Under the pieces are notes generated by a model. The model saw only the letters and a list, made by a program, of their open reading frames with translations. It made no database searches and was not told the origin of the DNA. Below, one piece after another: positions 1 through 9,465 of a DNA stretch of 57,500 bases. The translations under genes and the position numbers were made by a program. How positions within the stretch are numbered: position 1 is the stretch's first letter; every line of letters starts with the position of its first letter. The stretch is from Symbiodinium natans (taxonomy: Eukaryota > Sar > Dinophyceae > Suessiales > Symbiodiniaceae), in assembly GCA_905221605.1 (NCBI GenBank), contig CAJNDS010000080.1, positions 788,955 to 846,454 on the forward strand. Direction: 5' to 3'.

Positions 1-1855
1 AGGGCTTAGGGTTTAGGGCTTAGGGTTTAGGGTTTAGGGTTCAGGGTTCACGGTTTAGGGTTTAGGGTTTAGAGCTTCTAGGACGCTACCAGCAGGACGC
101 GGATTACGGAGGCAAAGCCCGGGCCAAACACCTGGTTCTTGCATGGGGCTGCAGAGCAAGCCAACTCCTACTTCTGAGGGTGGCGCCTGGTTCTTGCTAA
201 GGAACTGGAACTAATTTCAACATCATCGGGTGACAGTCGAAATTCAAGTGCCCCTGCTAAGTGGCTAAAATCAACCCAGAGCCTGACAAGCTTGCTCCCG
301 AGAGGGTTTTGAACTTGCGCAAAGCCCCAAGCCCCACACCCTGAAACCCTGAAACCCTAAACCCTAAACCCTAAACCCTAAACCCTAAACCCTAAACCCT
401 AAACCCTAAACCCTAAGCGAAGGGCGTCAGGGACCCGCATGCGCGGCAGATCCGTGAGCCGTTGGAGACTTGCTGGACGAACTCCTTCGATGTCGCTACA
501 TAGGGTTTAGGGTTTAGGGTTTAGGGTTTAGAGTTTAGGGTTTAGGGTTTAGGATTTAGGATTTAGGGTTTAGGGTTTAGGGCTTAGGGTTTAGGATTGA
601 GGGTTTAGGGTTTAGGGTTTAGGGTTTAGGGTTTAGGGTTTAGGGTTATTAGTTATTAGGGTTGAAGGGTTCAAGGGCTTAGGGTTTTGGGGTGGTTTTG
701 GGCTTGGGTTTAGGGCTTCTGGCTTGTAAGGCTTAGGGTTTGAGTCTTAGAAGGGTTGGCGATTGAATAAAGGGGACTTTGAGCTGGAGTTTGTCAGAGG
801 ATGGCGGGCGTACTTCTGTGCATGCACGCTTTGGCGGCCTACGTGCTTGTGGCTCAAGGAGAACTTCAAGCTTGACGAGGTTTAGGGTTTAGGGTTTAGG
901 GTTTAGGGTTTTAGGGTTTAGGGTTTAGGGTTTAGGGTTTAGGGTTTAGGGTTTAGGGTTTAGGGTTTAGGGTTTAGGGTTTAGGGTTTAGGGTTTAGGG
1001 TTTAGGGTTTAGGGTTTAGGGTTTTGGGTTTAGGGGTTTGGGTTTAGGGTTTAGGGTTTAGGGTTTAGGGTTTAGGGTTTTAGGGTCTAGGGTTTAGAGG
1101 CTTTGGATGCCCCGATGCGCGCGGACCCGTATAGGACGCCTTTTCCAGAGTCTTGGGAAACCTTAGACCTCCCCAAACTCCGAAACCCCCTAAACCCTAA
1201 ACCCTAAACCCCAAACCCTAAATGGGCATGAGCCCAACGCTTTGCAGCCCTTCTTCCCGCATTGCTTCAACCCTTTTTCCAGCTCTAGTTTGTTCAGGTG
1301 AAGGGTTGAAGCTCTTGGTTCAGGACGCACAGGGGCATCTAAACTCTCCCCCGATATCCTCCAATCCTCGACTCTGAACCTCCTGGGCCCCTCTCCTAAA
1401 CCCCTAAACCCGAAACCCGGAACCCTAAACCCCAAACCCTAAACCCTAAACCCTAAACCCTAAACCCCCTCTCCAGTGCAAGCTTCGTTGTCCAAGCACC
1501 TCTGGCAGAATCGGCGCTGTTCGGCATGATCCTGCACAGGCTGTCCCTCAATTCTCGGAGAACGCGGCTCGAAACCCTAAACCCTGAACCCTGAACCCTA
1601 AACCCTAAACCCTAAACCCTAAACCCTAAACCCTAAACCCTAAAACCCTAAACCCTAAACCCTAAACCCTAAACCCTAAACCCTAAACCCTAAACCCTAC
1701 CTTCACGCTGGGCCCCCGGGCGTAGACGGAGACCTGGTCCACGGGGCACTCGCCACAAACGTGGCCGAAGGAGGCAGCGGAGAAGCCCCAAGAGCCACCC
1801 TCCCGGTGGTAGCCTCGTGGAGAGCACTGTAGTGTTAGATCTGTCATATCAGCGT
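1..1855. repeat. Telomere-like heptamer mosaic, segment A
   Basis: G-rich (TTTAGGG) arrays lie at about 1-72, 500-690 and 879-1102. C-rich (CCCTAAA) arrays lie at about 340-416, 1181-1222, 1397-1475 and 1571-1699. The spacers between them, about 75-260 bp each, are mixed-composition DNA in which I recognise no gene. Point variants (TTCAGGG, CCCTGAA, octamers with an extra T) occur inside arrays. Although base 1 falls inside an array, this is not a chromosome end, because the same repeats recur in both orientations across the whole window. Confidence 0.93.
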
Positions 1856-1902
1856 GTATATATATATATATATACATACATATATATATATATACATGTG
1901 TA
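1855..1902. repeat. AT dinucleotide microsatellite
   Basis: Two TA-rich runs are joined by ACATACA. Similar TA-rich stretches recur at about 5351-5382, 7824-7846, 26155-26190, 27543-27600, 38893-38940, 51200-51242 and 56720-56805, so this is a common simple-sequence class in the spacers. Confidence 0.85.
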
Positions 1903-1964
1903 CGTATAGATAGTTATGTTATGACATTGCTATATTGCTATTTGAATATGCCATTCTGCTATTG

Positions 1965-2310
1965 TGTTTTACGTTCTTACGTTCTTATGTTCTAATGTTC
2001 TTATGTTCTTATGTTCTTATGCTCTTATGCTCTTATGTTCTTATGTTCTGATGTTCTTATGTTCTTATGTTCTGATGTTCTGATGTTCTTATGTTCTTGT
2101 ATTCTTGTATTCTTGTAGTCTTGTATTCTTGTATTCTTATATTCTTATCTTCTGATAATCTTATAATCTTATACTCTGATATCCTTTTATTCTTATATTC
2201 TTATATTCTTATATTCTTATATTCTTATATTCTTGTATTCTTATATTCTTATATTCTTATATTCTTATATTCTTACATTCGTATATTATTACTCGTATAT
2301 TCCTATATAG
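1965..2310. repeat. TTCTTATG / TTCTTATA octamer minisatellite
   Basis: A degenerate 8-bp tandem repeat drifts along its length: TTCTTATG units dominate the left half and ATTCTTAT units the right, with TTCTGATG and TTCTTGTA variants between them. The sense strand is almost free of runs of G or C. The open frame 2091-2321 is a product of this repeat and not a gene. The bases from there to about 2525 hold nothing recognisable. Confidence 0.88.
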
Positions 2311-2525
2311 TATTGCTATAGTCTACAATTACCTCATCAGCTAAATATATTGTTGTCTTTGTATATGTGTGTATTCACGGATCGCGTATTGCAAGGCTCT
2401 TGCAGCCTGGTTCAGGGCTGATCCTCTCTGGGGGGGGCCAGGGAGCATTGCCGCGCAAGATCCGGCTTCGGTACAGGGAAGACCTTGCAGACCACGAAAC
2501 GAAGCTTGGTTGTTCGTGGCTCATG

Positions 2526-4455
2526 GTTTAGGGGTTTGGGGGCTTAGGGCTTAGGGGCTTCGGGGTTGAGGGGTTGAGGGGTTGAGGGGTTGAGGGGTTG
2601 AGGGGTTGAGGGGTTGAGGGGTTGAGGGGTTGAGGGGTTGAGGGGTTGAGGGGTTGAGGGGTGGAGGGGTTGAGGGGTTGAGGGGTTGAGGGGTTGAGGG
2701 GTTGAGGGGTTGAGGGGTTGAGGGGTTGAGGGGTTGAGGGGTTGAGGGGTTGAGGGGTTGGGGTTGAGGGTTTGGGTCGAGGGTCTCGGTTTTGGGGGAG
2801 CCTTGCAAGCCTTCCAAAGGACCTTCCGTGCAAACATGCACCAAGTGGTGCAAGGCTTCATGGAGGCAGTTGGCCAATACTTCTGGGGGTTTCTTTGGTG
2901 GGCCAAGAATCTTCTTGATAGCCCAGTAACCATGTTATAATGAAGGTTTAGAAACCCTAAACCCTAAACCCTAAACCCTAAACCTTAAACCCTAAACCCC
3001 AAACCCTAAACCCTAAACCCTAAACCCTAAACCCTATTCTTGGCATCTTGGGGTTCCAAGGTCCTGGAGTTAGGGCAAAACTGACTACTTCTTAGTATGA
3101 AATGAGGGTTTAGGGTTTAGGGTTTAGGGTTTAGGGTTTAGGGTTTAGGGTTTAGGGTTTAGGGTTTAGGGTTTAGGGTTTAGGGTTTAGGGTACCCTAT
3201 AGAATCCCTTCTTAAGGGCACATAATAGGGCCCTAATTCCCGCATTCCCCAACTAAGAACCAGGGGGAAAGGGTACCACTGGGCTACCAAGTACTAAACC
3301 CTAAACCCTAAAACCCTAAACCCTAAACCCTAAACCCCAAACCCTAAACCCTAAACCCTAAACCCTAAACCCCAAACCCTAAACCCTAAACCCTAAACCC
3401 TAAGAGTCGAAGGTTTGAACCGAGCCATGCGGCGGGCTTTGCAATCTGCACAGGGGCCGTCCGGTTCTCGGGCATCCTGCCTCAGATCCAAGCCCCCAAA
3501 CCCTAAACCCTAAACCCTAAACCCTACACCCTAAACCCCAAACCCTAAACCCTACACCCTAAACCCTAAAATTCTCAGCCCTAAACCCTACACCCTAAAC
3601 AAAACCCGAAAATCTAAGCCCTACCTGCGAATAGGCCTTGCAGTGCCCCGGCCCAAGACACCACTTTAGTTAGTCGCTAGTCTGCATCTACATTGGCATG
3701 CGTTCTGCACGCTGCACAGCGTTCCTCCTAGATGTCCGAACCTTCCAAGAACCCGAATCCCTTGAAAGACCAATATCGGGGCTTTAACACGTAGAATAGG
3801 GTCTTGGGGGGGTGAGGGGGGGAGGGTGGTACTAGTAGTATGGAGGTCATAAGGGAATATAATTCGTAGCTCTTCCGACACCCCTATATTTTCCGCCCCT
3901 GGGCCCCTCGAAACTCTTCGTGCGAGCTGCTGGTATTCGCTGTACAGCCGAGCCAGGTACACACGAAGCCCTCACGGCACGCAAGGGTTCGGGTGGGAAT
4001 CGAGGCCCGACTTTAACGCACTCCAACTCAAGCTGGTCCCGCAACTCCTAAAACCCGAGGCCCTCAAGGGTTTAGGGTTTAGGGTTTAGGGTTTAGGATT
4101 TAGGGTTTAGGGTTTGGGGTTTAGGGTTTAGGGTTCAGGGTTCAGGGTTCAGGGTTCAGGGTTCAGGGTTTAGGGTTTAGGGTTTAAGGTTTAAGGTTTA
4201 GGGTCGTCTGGATTCAATGCAAGAGAGGTGAGACGCAGCAAGCCTCGGTAGACTCCGCCACTACATCCGGGAGGCCGGAAGTTGTGCCAGACACCTGCGG
4301 GGTGATGATTTCGAGCGTGCGACCCTAAACCCTAAACCCTAAACCCTAAACCCTCAACCCTCAACCCTAAACCCTAAACCCTAAACAAAGAACTCACAGA
4401 AAACCTCAAAAAATTGCGATCATACACAGCCTCTAGGTTTAAGGCTTAGGGTTAA
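2526..4455. repeat. Telomere-like mosaic, segment B, with a long TTGAGGGG array
   Basis: 2560-2784 is a nearly pure octamer array of TTGAGGGG (G-rich strand up). C-rich arrays follow at about 2954-3036, 3294-3404, 3495-3627 and 4321-4386, and G-rich arrays at about 3102-3194 and 4067-4205. The spacer 3628-4066, about 440 bp, shows only a short G-run stretch and no gene. The frames on the minus strand at 2528-2933 are translations of the octamer in three phases. Confidence 0.92.
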
Positions 4456-5180
4456 GCTCTGGGAATCAGAAAAACAAGAAGTACAATCCCACACCAATAC
4501 AATCACCCGGCCTGCTGCAGCACTGTCGCACCTATCGAGCGATGGGTATTGGGATGTTCCCGCTTCTATTAACAGTCCTTAATGAGGGGGGTACGATGGT
4601 CCCTGTTAAGGACTGCGAGTATACGGAGGAACATCCCAAGTTGGGTCATGTTGGGGTGCTGGGGTGCGGAAGGGTGTCTGGAGGCGAAAAGAAGGCACTC
4701 AGAAACAAGGCGTTTGCGCAATGAGGTCTAGGCCCGCGACAGAGAAACCTCATTCGTCCTACAAGACCTCTCTATCTGATAAAGAATTCGCTTGACGAAG
4801 ACATGCAAAGGGCCTCACCGGGCCATGCAACCACTCTGATATTTCGTCGGGGTACTTGAGTACTTCAAAGGCAGTACTGCAGAGAGTTATTGAACCTTGT
4901 TAGCGACAAAATATCACTTTGAGACTTGTTTCAACAATATTTCGATGCTCCTGTAATATTGAAATACTTTATGTCGTTTCTATAAATCACACTTTTTCCG
5001 TCAAGCCAACAGATAATGTTGCCAGTGCTACAAGTTATTTGGTGGGTTTCCGAAAATGGGGGGGGGGGGGGTTCCCTTGAAGGGATTCTATTCTATTTGG
5101 GGTACAAAAAGGGGTCGTACTTTCAAACGATGCTGTCGGAGCCACCCACAGTGCTCTGGCGGCTCGCGTCCTAGGCTGCA
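4456..5180. other. Single-copy spacer, about 725 bp, no gene seen
   Basis: This is one of the longest stretches without telomere-like repeats in the left half. The only open frame of any size, 4542-4724 on the plus strand (60 codons), has no recognisable motif. A run of 14 G is at 5058-5071, followed by a short CCCTT/AAGGG fold-back. I see no tRNA or rRNA. It could be an old, decayed insertion. Confidence 0.55.
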
Positions 5181-7268
5181 AGAGGGTTTGTGGCTTTGGG
5201 GTTTTGGTGTTTTGGGGTTTAGGGTTTAGGGTTTAGGGTTTGGGGCTTTGGGGTTTGTTGGGTTCATAGGTTGGGTCTGAAAAACGAAGGATGCAGCATG
5301 ATAGTGTGTCCTGCATACTGGAGTGGGTGTTCTGTATACACGTCTACGTATACGTATATATATATATATATATACATATGTACACATTTTTTACATATAT
5401 ACATGTATACAACTCGTTGTTCTTAAGATGCCAAAGTCTGGCGAGGCAGAACCATTGAGGCAACGTAGACCATGTAAACTCTCGAAAACCCATACACCCG
5501 ACAAACCCGATAAACCTAGAAACCCGAAAAGCCCTACAAATCCTTTGAAGCCCAGTAATCCCCACAATCCATAAACCCTGTGAAGCCTATGAAGCCCTAG
5601 AAAGCCTGTAAGCCCAATAAACCCCATCAACCCTAAACCCTAAACCCTATACCCTAACCCCGAAACCCTATACCCTAAACCCGAAACCCTAAACCCTCAA
5701 CCCTAGACCCTGTAACCCTAAAGCCTAAACCCTGTAACCCTAAACCCTAAACCCTAAACCCTGTAAGCCCCCTAACCTCAGACCCCAGATGTCAAGAAGG
5801 CAAGCCACGAACTTGACAAGCCCGAGGATGGTCTGCCTGGGGAGTTTGAGGGTTCAGGGTTTAGGGTTTAGGGTTTAGGGTTTAGGGTTTGGGGCTTAGG
5901 ATTTAGGGCTTAGGGTTTAGGGCTTAGGGTTTCGGGCTTAGGGTTCTAGAGGACCGAGAGGGTCTGGAGCGTTTAGAGGGCTTGGGGTTTAGAGGTTTGG
6001 GGTTTGTTCTCTTGGGTTTGTGGTTGAGGCCGTGGAGATGCCGGCTTTATTGGAAATCACGCCCTGTAAACCCTAAACCCTAAACCCTAAACCCTAAACC
6101 CTAAACCCCTAAACCCTAAACCCTAAACCCCTAAACCCTAAACCCTAAACCTAGACATCAATCTGGGGCATGGTAGGGCTCCCCTTCTGCTACGCAGCAT
6201 GCTGCAGCAGGGAGTAACTTTGGTAGTTGGTAGTTTAGTAGTTGAGCAACATAGCCGCTCCCAAAGTCACCCGATGTTTTATAAACCCATAGGAAGACCT
6301 TCAGATCATCCCCCAGCGATGTAGGCCCCAAACCCCCGAAACCGCAAACCCCCAAACCCTAAACCCTAAACCCGAAGCTCTAAACCCTAAACCGTTCAAC
6401 CCCCCATTTGGGCTCCTGCGTGACTCCTGTCTGCAGCCCGGCAGCACGCCCGGCGACAGCTCCAAAGCCTCAGCCACGGCCTCATTTGCTCTTCCAGGGT
6501 TTCAAGTCTTCGCATTGAGGGGTTTAGCGTTTGACAAGGGCTTAGGGTTTAGGGTTGAGGGTTTAGGGTTTAGGGTTCAGGGTTTAGGGCTTAGGGGTTG
6601 AGGGGTTGAGGGGTTCCGGGCTGAGGGCATACGGAATTCGGATTGAAGCAAGCATCCGCCACCCCGCCCAAAATGAACAAGCAACAACATCGTTCCCAGG
6701 TTAAGCCCCAAACCCGAAACCCGAAAACTCTAAACCCCTAAGCCCTGCACCCTAACCCAAAAACCCAAAACCCCTAAACCCTAAACCCCTAGCGGAACCC
6801 TTAGCTGAACCCTTTACCCTAAACTCTAAACCCGAAACCAAAACCCAAAACCCTAAACCCTAAACCCTAAACCCTTGTCCGCTCCCATCCTCCCTGCCTC
6901 GGCTGTGACGTTCTTGGCGGCCTCTAACGTCGAGAGCAGCGCTGTGGCGGCCGCCCAGCTTCGCAAGGCGCCTGCCCACCTGTGCTTGGGGTTTGGGGTT
7001 TAGGGTTTAGGGTTTAGGGTTCAGGGTTTAGGGTTTAGAGTTTAGGGTTTAGGGTTTAGGGTTTAGGGTTTGGGTTTGGGGTTGAGGGTTTAGGGTTTAG
7101 GGTTTAGGGTTTAGGGTTTAGGGTTTAGGGTTTGGGGTTTGGGGTTTGGGGTTTGGGGTTTGGGGTTTGGGGTTTGGGGTTTGGGGTTTGGGGTTTAGGG
7201 TTTGGGGGTTTGGGGTTCAGGGTTTAAGGCTTGGGGTTTAGGGTCTAGGGTTTAGGGTCTAGGGTTGG
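5181..7268. repeat. Telomere-like mosaic, segment C
   Basis: G-rich arrays lie at about 5215-5255, 5849-5950, 6515-6620 and 6988-7268. The last is split into a TTTAGGG part and a pure TTTGGGG part at about 7131-7195. C-rich arrays lie at about 5620-5790 (very degenerate, with CCCTGTAA and CCCGAAA variants from 5487), 6065-6153, 6326-6402 and 6700-6874. A TA microsatellite is at 5351-5382. No gene is recognised in the spacers. Confidence 0.9.
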
Positions 7269-7970
7269 GAGAAGCCCCCCCCCCCTTTACCGGGGTAGTG
7301 GGGTAAGGACCTTGAATCTGGAAGGCACCCAAATTTCGGCCGTTGGTTTGAGCGCAGCGCTTCCACACCCGAATCTCAGGAAAGGAAATCACAAGCCAGG
7401 TTAGGGCCCCTTCTTTCTTTCCCAGGATGTTAACTAGTGACCCCGATCACCATGACTGCAGCCCTAGCGTTGACAAGAATCATCAGAATGGTGACAACTA
7501 AAAATCATATTCATAGTGCATGTGCGTAACCTGGGGGTGCAGCGGAAATGGGCCAAAGACTACATGCTCAGCGCTGCACGGGCAGGCAGCTCAGAAAGGT
7601 GTGGGGGAAATCCAGAAGATGGCATCAGGAGCCAAAACGGGGGAGACCGGAAGGCAGGGCTGAAAGCAGGCACTGGCAATAGTAGAAACAAAATGCTGCT
7701 ACAAGCCCTAACCTGCATCCTCTTGCCACTCGTACCGTATCATCATGGTGGGATAGTGTTATGGTAGAAAACAATCATATTCATATAGCATTGTTTACCC
7801 ATAAATTCTATACTCATATGGGCATATATATATATATATATATACTCATACACGGTACTCATATTCTGTATAAAGAATGTGCATCTTAAACATACTTGTA
7901 TGACTCTCGAATAATACAACAGACCCACCCACAGGCCTTCCAGACGCCATGGTCAGCTGCTCTGCCTTCT
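7269..7970. other. Spacer, about 700 bp, no gene seen
   Basis: It begins with a C run (7276-7286) and carries a TA microsatellite at 7824-7846. The 83-codon frame 7516-7767 and the minus-strand frames 7743-8046 have no family features and are probably chance openings. No RNA gene is evident. Confidence 0.5.
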
Positions 7971-8220
7971 GAAGGTTTAGGGTTCTTATAGGGCATGCAG
8001 GGTTATGATAGGGTTTGTAGGGTTTGTAGAGTTTATATAGGTTCATAGGGTTTATAGGGTTTAGGGTTTTGGGGGCTCAAGGTTACCAAACTTACGATGA
8101 GAGAGGGGGGGAGGAGCAAGATTGCGACCGGAGCGAAACGCACCCTCCCTACACCCGGAAGCCCCGCAAAATCCCTTAAACCCTAAACCCTAACCCCTAA
8201 CCCTAAACCCTAAACCCAGG
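7971..8220. repeat. Telomere-like mosaic, short arrays
   Basis: A degenerate G-rich array, with insertions such as TTATAGGG and TTTGTAGGG, occupies about 7971-8070. A short C-rich array (CCCTAAA with CCCCTAA variants) occupies about 8174-8218. Confidence 0.85.
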
Positions 8221-8370
8221 AACTTTCTGGGACCCGAGCTGTCTGCTGCAAGTCCGCGAAGAGCTCGGTGTTGAGCCAGTTGCCCTGGAATCAGTGGCGT
8301 CTGTATTCGCTCGGGCGGGGCGTCCATGCCAGCCTTTCGGGACACGTGAACCCTAAAGTTGGGATCACTG

Positions 8371-8490
8371 ACCCTGTACTGCTAGAATCCCTCTTTCTCG
8401 GCATAGAGGGACCCTGTACTACTAGAATCCCCTTTTCTCGGCACAAAAGGGACACTGTACTCCTAGAATGCCTTTTTCTAGGCAGAAAGG
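8371..8490. repeat. Three tandem 40-bp units, each with a hairpin
   Basis: The units start at 8371, 8411 and 8452 with A(C)CCTGTACT and share CTAGAAT followed by an inverted repeat around TCTCGGCA. The stems differ but stay paired: CCCTCT with AGAGGG in unit 1, CCCTTTT with AAAAGGG in unit 2, and CCTTTTT with AGAAAGG (one wobble) in unit 3. The open frames here on both strands are just translations of the repeat. A (GGAAGCGGA)-type repeat follows at about 8560-8600. Confidence 0.8.
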
Positions 8491-8699
8491 GACCAGAACA
8501 CCTTTTCAGGCTCAGAGCTTCCAAGTAGAGCCGAGCCACCGTCGGGTAGGCGCTGGCTGCCGAAGCGGAGGAAGCGGAGGAAGCGGAGGAGGTGGACGAG
8601 GCGAGGCTGAGGAAGTCAGCGAGGTCCTCAAAAGAAAGAGGCTCGGTTTTGCTTCTTTTTTCGCGTTTAGGTTAGGGTTTTTTAAGTTTCAGGGAGGGA

Positions 8700-9140
8700 G
8701 GTAGGGCTAGGGGATTGAGGAGGGATCAAGATGTGCATGGGAGCCTCTTCGACGTTTACCGACCCCCGCCCCCCCTTCCTCTAAGTTCGCGGTGCATGGG
8801 CCCTTTCTCGACTTAGCCAGAAGTAGGCCCCTCTGGCCTGCTAAAGGGCGTTGGGGTTTAGGGTTCGCTTTCACCAAGTCTCCGATGCGGCAAGAGGGCT
8901 GCTGGACCTTAGCAGAACTCGTGGGCTTTGGGAAACTCTCGCGAATGAGCCGTAGAGTCTTTAAGCAGGGAATTCTGAGGGGAAAGAAAGAAAGGGTGCA
9001 GTCCTCAAACCCCAATCCCTTCAGCCAAGCGGCCACCCCAGATCTGCCTCGGGGGCATTTTGTGCTACAGCTTGTGCTACAAGCCGAACACTCAGCGAAC
9101 TTTGCGACAGGCTTACAATGGCCTCAGAACAACATAACAC
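8700..9140. other. Spacer, no gene seen
   Basis: This is mixed-composition DNA. Overlapping open frames of 109 codons (minus) and 118 codons (plus) exist, but neither shows a recognisable domain. Their coexistence on opposite strands suggests stop-poor, GC-rich sequence and not a gene. Confidence 0.45.
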
Positions 9141-9143
9141 CCT

Positions 9144-9274
9144 CCTAGTTGCTGAGTACCCTGGGCCAAAGACGCTTAACCATTCAATTATGGATTGTCA
9201 TCATCATATACATATATATTTATTTATTTATATACCACAAAAAGGTGAAAGGTGACCTACTTCTCAGCTACGAA
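9144..9274. mobile_element. MITE-like fold-back element, copy 1
   Basis: The left end reads CCTAGTTGCTGAGTACC and the right end, reversed, reads TTCGTAGCTGAGAAGTAGG. Inside lie a second inverted pair (AACC.TTCAA against TTTCACCTTTT) and a TA-rich centre (about 9205-9235). The left end and its internal CCTGGGCCAAA are shared with a second copy near 27.5 kb. No coding capacity is present, so this would be a non-autonomous element; no transposase is in the window. The exact boundary and any target duplication are unclear. Confidence 0.6.
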
Positions 9275-9465
9275 GCCCTCAACCCCCGCTGTATCTTGCT
9301 GCTGCTTCGGGACAGCCTGCGACAGAGCGGTTGCCTCAGAGCTGCGAGGGGGAGCCAGCCCCAACCCCGAAGCCTTCACACAACAACCCTCTCAACTCAA
9401 CCCCTACAAAGCCTAGGAGCCCTTTTGTCATAAACAACCTACAACCCTACACCCTAAAGGCTTTA
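9275..9465. other. Spacer, no gene seen
   Basis: This short GC-rich stretch runs from the MITE-like element to the next C-rich array. The 94-codon frame running through the MITE into it is not credible as a gene. Confidence 0.4.

Noticed and set aside
1-72. True chromosome end at the left edge
   Set aside because: The same arrays in both orientations recur throughout the interior, so nothing distinguishes this edge as a telomere.
851-858. GGCTCAAG as a spliced-leader relic
   Set aside because: Only eight bases match, which is expected by chance in a window of this size; the 11-nt LTR match is kept as a separate, stronger case.
2528-2933. Three overlapping minus-strand frames rich in PLNPSTPQ
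   Set aside because: The TTGAGGGG octamer read in three phases.
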